Shown: piece by piece, positions 1-5,652 of the stretch
How the letters are laid out: each line of letters opens with the position of its first letter
Position numbering within the stretch: the stretch's first letter is position 1
DNA from: Planctomycetaceae bacterium
GTDB lineage: Bacteria; Planctomycetota; Planctomycetia; Pirellulales; Thermoguttaceae
Length of the DNA: 12,763 nt
Reading direction: 5' to 3'
NCBI GenBank assembly: GCA_031256755.1
Contig: JAIRPZ010000069.1
Location: forward strand, 1 to 12,763
Translations under genes and position numbers: made by a program
The notes under the pieces: generated by a model
What the model saw: the letters and a program-made list of their open reading frames with translations, nothing else
What the model was told of the DNA's origin: nothing
The model's database searches: none

Positions 1-1231
1 TTAAAAAATGTGATACCAGCATCGAGAGTTCCCGTATCCACCGCATCAGAAATAAACCGTACTGAGCCGTCTCCAAGTCCGGCATTGACACCTGCCGTAT
101 GATTGCTCGTTGCCGAAACGACCATCCGACCGTTAGTATTATTGGCAAGGGCAACGGTATTGCCGCGGGTACATGACGGACTGTTCGGCGGCAAAATCGT
201 CGTGAACATCGTCGTTCCCACGTATCCTTTTCCCCACATTTTACCGACAAGGTCATTACGGATACCCTTGTTCGTCTTGATATAATTTTTGCGGTCATTT
301 GTCGTATTGAGACATTCGCTCATATTTTTCTGCGAGTCGTTGCCGGGGAAACTGCCGGTGTTCAAATTGATCCGTATGCCGCCTCTGATAGGACCATCAT
401 TAACACCATTGCCGGTCATGTCTGTGATTGCCGCTTCGCTGACAGCAATGGTGTTGGACATTCCGTCCGTAACTTCTTCCAATACTCTGCCTTCGCCGCT
501 TTCTTCGTTAATGTTAAAAAATAAGCCGCGGAAATTGCCTCTCCAATAAGGAGGAAAATCGCCGGCACAAAACATAATATTGTTTCTGCCGGGGCTGTTA
601 GTCCCCTTTCCGGTGTTGGCATTTCCCTCTGACGGGCAAAGAAACAAGAAAATATTCGGTTGCCATGCGGTCTGCCAGATAACGAGATTAGCACCGGTTG
701 CGCTGGTGGTTTGCGGGTCATTGATCGTGTTGCCGCCGTTTAATGCGGTGATGCAGGCATCATACCTTGCTGCCTGCTCGGTAAAGGGGAGGATGAAGAA
801 CAATGAGGACAGCCGTGCATAGTTGGAATGGATTTTGTTTCCTTTGGGAAGAGCGTCTGAAGTGCCGGGTGGCAACATTCCGTAAGTGCTGTTGAAATTG
901 TGTGTTCCCAGCGTCACTTGTTTCATGTTGTTGCCGCATTGCATTTTCCGTGCTGCCTCGCGTGCGACCTGAATGGCGGGCAAGAGTAAGGCGATAAGCA
1001 TGCCGATAATGGCAATCACGACCAAGAGTTCGACAAGGGTGAATGCCGCAAAATAGACGGCAGATTGCGGATAGCAGACGGCAGCAGACGGATTACCGTC
1101 TACGGTCTGATGCCCGGCGAGATCAGATTGTCCCCCCCCCCCATTCTTTTGCCTATTTTACTATACATGGGATCGTTTGTAAGGGTTTTGCCGGTGATTC
1201 CGTGAACCGGTGTCAAAATTTTTGTACGCAT
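1..1231 (-). CDS. DUF1559 prepilin-like protein (H-X9-DG), partial at C-terminus, frame interrupted at a G11 tract
   Basis: The reading frame from about 1049 down to base 1 encodes a type IV pilin-like N-terminus (AFTLVELLVVIAIIGM, then a long hydrophobic helix), a helix containing QVAREAARKMQC, and a C-terminal HTAGVNAGLGDGSVRFISD, which is the H-X9-DG signature of the planctomycete DUF1559 family. The frame is still open at base 1, so probably only the last few residues are missing. These proteins are thought to be exported after prepilin peptidase cleavage; their role is unknown. Residue -1 of the predicted cleavage site is Ala instead of the usual Gly. The only good start is the ATG at 1231, with AGGAG at 1239-1243 seven bases upstream. 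From it, 43 codons read MRTKILTPVHG... and stop at TAG 1100-1102. The pilin frame itself has no upstream start before a TAA at 1158-1160. One more G, or two fewer, in the tract at 1132-1142 joins the two frames. It is therefore a phase-variable gene, a pseudogene or a sequencing error. Confidence 0.85.
1054..1108. repeat. Degenerate heptad repeat (AGACGGC type) inside the prepilin leader
   Basis: From 1055 the sequence reads in seven-base steps: AGACGGC, AGATTGC, GGATAGC, AGACGGC, a spare AGC, then AGACGGA, followed by the inverted units ACCGTCT and ACGGTCT. AGACGG (1086-1091) and CCGTCT (1096-1101) form a perfect 6-bp hairpin around ATTA. Bases 1054-1085 match 5434-5465 at 29 of 32 positions. 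The repeat lies between the start codon and the pilin cleavage motif of the gene it interrupts. Confidence 0.8.
1132..1142. repeat. Homopolymer C11 (G11 on the coding strand) within the prepilin leader
   Basis: Eleven consecutive C are read on the + strand. On the minus strand the first G completes an in-frame ATG (1144-1142), and the other ten G lead into a stop at 1100-1102. A tract of 12 or 9 would connect the start at 1231 to the DUF1559 frame. Tracts of this length slip readily during replication, during transcription and in some sequencing chemistries. Confidence 0.9.
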
Positions 1232-1294
1232 GGTATTTCTCCTTTTCATAAAGAGGTAAAAAAATAATTACGCCGACGTGACGTATACATAGGA

Positions 1295-1323
1295 AGTATA
1301 CCCTGAAACTGGCGAATTGTCAA
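1295..1323 (-). promoter_or_regulatory. Sigma-70-type promoter for the DUF1559 gene
   Basis: On the minus strand TTGACA (1323-1318) is followed, after 17 bases, by TATACT (1300-1295). This is 6/6 and 5/6 to the housekeeping consensus at the optimal spacing. Transcription would begin near 1288, giving a leader of about 57 bases up to the Shine-Dalgarno-preceded ATG at 1231. The good promoter argues that the frame-disrupted gene is still transcribed. Confidence 0.75.
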
Positions 1324-1428
1324 CAGCGGAAAACGAAAAGGACGAAAATTGTTCCGTTGCGGGAAAAACTTGTCGCTGCCGCAGAAGCACTGCTCGTTTT
1401 TTGCCGTTAATGGAGTACAATCAACATA

Positions 1429-2142
1429 ATGACACATTCCAATTTGACATTGCAGCAATTATCCCGTTATCTGCATCTTCCTGATATGCAAGTGCGGAAG
1501 TTGGTTGATAAAGGGGCAATCCCAAGCCGGCGGGTCAACGGCGAACTCATTTTTTCCCGCGACGATGTTCACCGCTGGCTGGAACAACGCATCGGCGTGT
1601 CAGACGAAGAAGAACTCGCAAAAGTCGAAGAAAACTTATCCAAAACAATCCCGCCCGGAACAATAGAGCCGGAACTTTCACTCGCTTCACTGATTCCCCA
1701 AGGGGCTGTAGTGCTGCCGCTGACGGCACGGACACGGGATTCAGCCATCCGGTCAATGGTGCAGACCGCCGTTTCCACCGGTTTACTCTGGGACGGCGAA
1801 GCCATGGGTGAAGCAGTCAAAATTCGCGAAGAATTACACACCACTGCACTCGACAACGGTGTGGCTTTACTGCATCCGCGGAGACCGATGCCGCATATTT
1901 TGGGCGATTCGTTTATCGCATTGGGAATTGCACCAAGCGGAATTCCTTTCGGCGGCGGGACTTCGGTATTGACGGATGTGTTTTTTTTGATCTGTTCAAT
2001 GGACGACCGGATTCACTTACGGATATTGACACGGTTAAGCCGGACGCTGACAATGCCGGATTTTTTAAGACGGCTGCGCGAACTGCCGGACGAACAATCC
2101 GTGCGGAACCTGTTTTTAGAAATGAAACAGTTAACGAAATAG
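1429..2142 (+). CDS. PTS EIIA (PtsN-like) protein with N-terminal helix-turn-helix domain
   Basis: The protein has 237 residues. Residues 5-55 form an excisionase/MerR-like DNA-binding domain (LTLQQLSRYLHLPDM..., VNGELIFSRDDVHRWLEQ). An acidic linker (57-80) leads to an EIIA domain of the nitrogen/fructose type (about 85-235). The phosphorylatable histidine is His149 in GVALLHPRRP, equivalent to the active-site His of E. coli PtsN, and the FGGGTSVLTDVFFLIC strand follows. EIIA-Ntr proteins act by phosphorylation-dependent protein contacts rather than sugar transport. The fused helix-turn-helix suggests, by inference, a phosphorylation-responsive DNA-binding regulator. The start has GGAG at 1412-1415, 13 bases upstream, which is a little far. 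A TACAAT box at 1416-1421 would place a transcript start right at the ATG, so a leaderless mRNA is possible. The gene ends 19 bases from the convergent TPR gene. No EI or HPr gene is in view. Confidence 0.85.
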   Translation: MTHSNLTLQQLSRYLHLPDMQVRKLVDKGAIPSRRVNGELIFSRDDVHRWLEQRIGVSDEEELAKVEENLSKTIPPGTIEPELSLASLIPQGAVVLPLTARTRDSAIRSMVQTAVSTGLLWDGEAMGEAVKIREELHTTALDNGVALLHPRRPMPHILGDSFIALGIAPSGIPFGGGTSVLTDVFFLICSMDDRIHLRILTRLSRTLTMPDFLRRLRELPDEQSVRNLFLEMKQLTK

Positions 2143-2161
2143 CAGCGGGATATTCAGAAGT

Positions 2162-3001
2162 TCAATACGTCCCTGTCCGGCTGATCTGTCCCCGGACACA
2201 CGCCGGACAATCGTCCGGTACGAGCGATTTCGTTTTCAAAGCATTCATAAATTCCGGGTGTTCCCGAATCGGTTGAAATGCCGGACAAGCCGCCGCATTC
2301 TTTTTCAAAATGTCAGCAACCGCCGGCGGCGATTCCTCAAAACACCGGATCAGCGTCCGTACAGACGAAGCATATTGCCGGGTTGCCGCTTGAATTTGTG
2401 CCAACTGAAACATTGAATCCGGTGTGCGGACAGCATCAACCCGTAATTGCCGGACAGATTTTTTCGCCGATTCTTTTTCTCCTTTCGCAAGCAAAATGCG
2501 GCATTTAAGCATTTCGATTTCTGTTTTTCCGGGTTCGCTTTTCCCGAATGTTTTTTCGAGATGTGCCGTAAATTTCATTGCCGCATCCGCTTGTCCGCCG
2601 GTTAAAAACGTTTCGGCAACATTCAAACCGTCCGTTAATGTCCTCATTCGGACAAAAATTTTGCGGGCGACATCCTCTCCTTCCGCAAACATTTTTTTCT
2701 GCAAATAAAGCGTCCGCAATTGTTCAGCACAGGAACGCCAGACAATATCATTTTTTTCGGACAACACGGACTGCTTTAATTCCGCAATCCGGCACAGATC
2801 GTCCAGTTCATGCTGCCAGTTCGTTCCGAATACGGCTTTCATAAGTTCAGACGCTTCCTCTAATTTTCCGCTCTGAATCAGACGGAGACCTTCCGCACAG
2901 ATTTCAGGCGGTGCGTCTGCCGCTGATACGGTCAATTTACTGAATACGGCAAGAACGCAGCATAGCGTAAAATGCAAAAAATAGTGATACCTCATGGTCA
3001 T
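2162..3001 (-). CDS. Exported TPR-like (alpha-solenoid) protein
   Basis: I start this 279-residue protein at the ATG at 3001, because it gives a typical signal peptide (MTMRYHYF, hydrophobic core, cleavage near TVSA/AD at about residue 27) and has AGGA 13 bases upstream. The frame stays open to 3247, but the extra 82 residues would bury the signal peptide and look non-coding. The mature part is made of helical pairs: LRTLYLQKKMFAEGEDVARKI, a GGQADAAMKF turn, and a LLAKGEKESAKKSV turn. It ends in a module resembling the TPR end-of-group domain (MFQLAQIQAATRQYASSVRTL, then PAFQPIREHPEFMNALK). TPR proteins are scaffolds; no partner can be named. It lies downstream of the cytochrome b/c gene on the same strand, but a 339-base gap argues against tight co-transcription. 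Family assignment is moderate; export is well supported. Confidence 0.7.
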   Translation of the reverse strand: MTMRYHYFLHFTLCCVLAVFSKLTVSAADAPPEICAEGLRLIQSGKLEEASELMKAVFGTNWQHELDDLCRIAELKQSVLSEKNDIVWRSCAEQLRTLYLQKKMFAEGEDVARKIFVRMRTLTDGLNVAETFLTGGQADAAMKFTAHLEKTFGKSEPGKTEIEMLKCRILLAKGEKESAKKSVRQLRVDAVRTPDSMFQLAQIQAATRQYASSVRTLIRCFEESPPAVADILKKNAAACPAFQPIREHPEFMNALKTKSLVPDDCPACVRGQISRTGTY

Positions 3002-3340
3002 TTGTGCGGCGGAATCCTTCACACCCTGTTGTTTTCCTGTTTTTTCTTTCGTGCAGGGGACATTACAAGCCCCTTTGCGTTCGCTGCACGAAACGGAATA
3101 ATTTGCAAGTCGGCGCAAAAACTGTGACGCAATCCTGATGCCAAAAGTGATAAATTGGCGTTTTTTGTCAGATTCTCCGTAATCCATTGGCAGAATAATA
3201 CCTCCGAAGGCAAAAAAAGTAAAGAGCAAAATGACAAAAACGTGCAAAATAATACAAATTCTGAAAATGATGCGGAATAATGCAACATTTTTTCCGAATC
3301 AGGATGATTTTGATACGCAGGAAAAGGGAATCCGGTTTCT
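3002..3340. other. Gene-free spacer between the cytochrome b/c and TPR genes
   Basis: The stretch is 339 bases. I find no convincing gene: overlapping minus-strand frames here are cysteine- and phenylalanine-rich with no domain resemblance. It is AT-rich around 3200-3300 and holds a modest promoter candidate at 3195-3223. No GC-rich hairpin followed by a T-run could be made out as a terminator for the cytochrome gene. Confidence 0.5.
3195..3223 (-). promoter_or_regulatory. Possible promoter for the TPR-like gene
   Basis: On the minus strand TTTACT (3223-3218) and TATTAT (3200-3195) are separated by 17 bases, matching the consensus at 4/6 and 5/6. The leader to the ATG at 3001 would be about 190 bases, which is long. 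The region is AT-rich, so chance matches are likely. Confidence 0.3.
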
Positions 3341-5326
3341 TTACTCTACCGGTTGCATTTTTGCTTCTGCCGGCGGGACTTTTCGGAAACGGTGCCATTT
3401 GCCGCGGAGCCAGTCCGTCAGAAGTTCAATCTCGGTTTGACTCAACACCGCTTCCGCCTCGTTCAAACGGAATGCCGGCATCGCATCGTTCCCCTTTTTC
3501 CCGTTAGGCACTCCGTAAAAACGCCCCGATTCAGGATTCGCAATAATCCCTATCAGCCAGTCCCGCGAGAAATATCCCCGCAAGTCCGGCGCATTCATCG
3601 CCTTGCTGTCCGGGGCGTATGTTTTGTGGCATTGCCCGCAGTCAAACGTTGTAAAAAGTTCCGCCTGCGCCGCCGTCAGCGGTTCACTGACCGGACGCGG
3701 GGCTTCACGTCTCGCCTCCGACACAAGGAAATCCGCCAGCCGGTCCAATTGTTTATCACCGTCCTCTTCGTCTTTCAGAATTTCCCGCAACGTCCCCCGC
3801 GTCCAATCCGCCATCGAACCGGAAGCAAACTTCGTGTTCCCGAAATAATCGGCACTGCGGATTTTCTTCGCATCAAGGAAACCGGCTATCCATTCTTTGC
3901 GGACAGGATTGTACAAGTTCGGTGCTTTCGGCGTATCACACGGAACCGGTTTGAAATCAGGATGCTCCGCCTCCCCTTCCAGCGGCGCAAACGGATGGCA
4001 GACCGCACAGTGCTGCTTGTAAAGCACCGGCCCCTGCAAATACGGGTCATTCTGCGTCAACGTCAGCGCACCGGTCGGCGGAATCGCCGTTGTTAGACAG
4101 AGTTCAACCGCACGTTCCGCTTCCCGCTCCGCCGCCGCTTCGTCGTCCCGGAAGGACTGCATCGACGGGTCAGCGTAATCGTGATAGTACGAAGCATACG
4201 TCAAATAGCAAAGCGAACCGAATAAACCGGCAATGACCAGTACGTTGAAGCAATGCCCGATAAAAAACCGCCCGATGAGCGGCAGCAGCAGCACGTACAG
4301 TGCGGTGCTGCCGGTCACGACAAAAACCGGAATGTATTTCCGCTCGCCGGGGAACACGTCCGTTTCTTTCCCCTCTTTATCGGTGTATTTTAAGTTGCAG
4401 AAATGATAGAGCGCACGGAACGACCACTCCGGTCTGCTGGCATCGTAAAAGCCGGCAGGGTCAGCCGGTGCGCCGACAGGCACGCCGAGCGATGCTTCGC
4501 GGGGCAGATTCTCTTTGAGCGGGAAAGTGTCCGGGCGGAGGGTGTGCAGGAGCGGTTTGTGATAGACGAGCAGCAGCACCGCCGCCATGACGGCAAACGC
4601 GCAAAGGGAATGTTTCAGGATTTCATCGGGGAAAAGCGGAATCCGCTTTGTTTTTGCCGGACGGGAATGGATACCGGTGTTCAGCGAAAGGGAACGGTAC
4701 TCGAAAAAGAGGGACAGTACAAGGAGGAGAAAGAAACCGCCGCCGAAGACGAGAATGTGCAGGACAAGGAAACGGGGGAGAGTCAGCGTGCCGAATTCCG
4801 TTCCGCCGGCAGCCATTCGGAAGAGCGGTTCGCCGATGAAAGGGAGCATTTGCAGAAACCGGACGCGGACGAGCGTAGCGGAAAAGCCGGAGAGTGTCCA
4901 TGAAAGCAGGTCGCCGGTCAGGCAGGATGCCAGCGAAAAGAGGAGCATGGCAAAGACCGTCCAGAAGACGAATTCCCTTGGCGGGCGGTATTGTCCGCTG
5001 AACACGAGACCGAGAAAGCGGAGACCGAGCAGGACGACGAGGAGTTGTGCGGAGAAGTGGTGAATCCCGCGGAGGAGCCAGCCGCCGGGTAAAATGAACT
5101 GGAGATAAAAGAGGGATTCCCATGCGGTTTGTGCGCTTGGGGAGTAGAACGTCCAAAGCAGGATGCCGGTGAGGACTTGCAGGAAAAAGGCGAAGGCGGT
5201 CATCACGGTCAGAAAGCGTCCGCAGGGGGCGGCGGGGACGGTCCAATGGCGGAGTTTGTGCATCAGGGAGGGAATACCGGTGCGGTCATCGAGCCAAATC
5301 AGGAAATTATCGAGCATAGTGAACAT
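3341..5326 (-). CDS. Cytochrome b (b6/PetD-like) fused to two cytochrome c domains; one b-heme site appears lost
   Basis: This 661-residue membrane protein has a cytochrome b N-terminal part (about 5-215), a PetD-like C-terminal part (about 235-385) with PEWS at 299-302 where PEWY is usual at the quinol site, and two c-type heme domains: CAVCH (440-444) and CGQCH (563-567), with candidate Met ligands M505 and M616. Such fusions occur in planctomycete quinol:cytochrome c oxidoreductases, where electrons pass from quinol via the b and c hemes outside the membrane. His89 (RGIHHFSAQ) and His190 (PRFLVLHIL) match one heme pair of cytochrome b6 (b-L, His86/His187). The partners for b-H are missing: the His100 position is Arg103, and the His202 position is Ser205, with no His between 191 and 219. 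The usual TGYLLPWDQ is TGDLLSWTLSG here. No Rieske gene is adjacent. There is no clear Shine-Dalgarno; the ATG four codons in is an alternative start. Confidence 0.88.
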   Translation of the reverse strand: MFTMLDNFLIWLDDRTGIPSLMHKLRHWTVPAAPCGRFLTVMTAFAFFLQVLTGILLWTFYSPSAQTAWESLFYLQFILPGGWLLRGIHHFSAQLLVVLLGLRFLGLVFSGQYRPPREFVFWTVFAMLLFSLASCLTGDLLSWTLSGFSATLVRVRFLQMLPFIGEPLFRMAAGGTEFGTLTLPRFLVLHILVFGGGFFLLLVLSLFFEYRSLSLNTGIHSRPAKTKRIPLFPDEILKHSLCAFAVMAAVLLLVYHKPLLHTLRPDTFPLKENLPREASLGVPVGAPADPAGFYDASRPEWSFRALYHFCNLKYTDKEGKETDVFPGERKYIPVFVVTGSTALYVLLLPLIGRFFIGHCFNVLVIAGLFGSLCYLTYASYYHDYADPSMQSFRDDEAAAEREAERAVELCLTTAIPPTGALTLTQNDPYLQGPVLYKQHCAVCHPFAPLEGEAEHPDFKPVPCDTPKAPNLYNPVRKEWIAGFLDAKKIRSADYFGNTKFASGSMADWTRGTLREILKDEEDGDKQLDRLADFLVSEARREAPRPVSEPLTAAQAELFTTFDCGQCHKTYAPDSKAMNAPDLRGYFSRDWLIGIIANPESGRFYGVPNGKKGNDAMPAFRLNEAEAVLSQTEIELLTDWLRGKWHRFRKVPPAEAKMQPVE

Positions 5327-5355
5327 TCAGGGGGAGTGATGCGGAGACGGCGTAG

Positions 5356-5383
5356 ATTATTCCGGTTTCGGGAAAAAAGTCAA
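5356..5383 (-). promoter_or_regulatory. Promoter for the cytochrome b/c gene
   Basis: On the minus strand TTGACT (5383-5378) and AATAAT (5361-5356) lie 16 bases apart, each 5/6 to the sigma-70 consensus. The predicted start near 5348 leaves a leader of about 22 bases before the ATG at 5326. Confidence 0.6.
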
Positions 5384-5434
5384 GGGATTCGGTGCTGCCG
5401 GACGGGCGGTATTTTGGAAACGCCTGCTTCTTTT

Positions 5435-5563
5435 AGACGGCAGATTGCAGACAGCAGACCGCAGCAAGAAAGGGGAAAGATTGCAGGTATCTTTTCTTCT
5501 GCAAACTGCTGTCTGCTGTCTGCCGTCTCTTCCCCCTCTGCTGCCGTCTGCTGTCTGCCGTCT
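5435..5563. repeat. Inverted arrays of AGACGGC-type heptads in the divergent intergenic region
   Basis: The forward array at 5435-5465 reads AGACGGC, AGATTGC, AGACAGC, AGACCGC, AGC. Two inverted arrays follow: 5501-5528 (GCAAACT, GCTGTCT, GCTGTCT, GCCGTCT) and 5540-5563 (GCT, GCCGTCT, GCTGTCT, GCCGTCT). The forward array and the first inverted array can form a long imperfect hairpin around an A/G-rich then T-rich centre. The array sits between the two divergent promoters. It resembles the short tandemly repeated heptamers known from some cyanobacteria in form; a shared origin is not implied. Confidence 0.8.
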
Positions 5564-5593
5564 CTCCTCTGCCGCCTTCCCTGCAATTTCCTC

Positions 5594-5622
5594 TTGCCGG
5601 AAAAGCGTTTTTTCGTTATAAT
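5594..5622 (+). promoter_or_regulatory. Promoter for the squalene-hopene cyclase gene
   Basis: TTGCCG (5594-5599) and a perfect TATAAT (5617-5622) are 17 bases apart. Transcription would start near 5629, giving a short leader of about 24 bases before the ATG at 5653. Confidence 0.65.
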
Positions 5623-5652
5623 CCCCCCTCAACGGAATAAACGGAAAACCGA

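Noticed and set aside
3002..3247. Extension of the TPR-like protein to an upstream start at 3247, or to the ATG in frame at 3187 with GGAGG upstream
   Set aside because: It would put a clear signal peptide at an internal position, and the added residues look non-coding. The ATG at 3001 is preferred, though the GGAGG keeps some doubt.
3622..3642. TGGCAT followed by GCAG, resembling a sigma-54 -24/-12 promoter
   Set aside because: It lies inside the cytochrome c coding region, over the CGQCH codons, and there is no gene start downstream on the + strand.
3353..4096. Long + strand open frame (247 codons) opposite the cytochrome b/c gene
   Set aside because: It is Arg/Phe/Pro-rich with no motif and lies entirely antisense to a well-supported gene; it is a shadow of that gene's codon bias.
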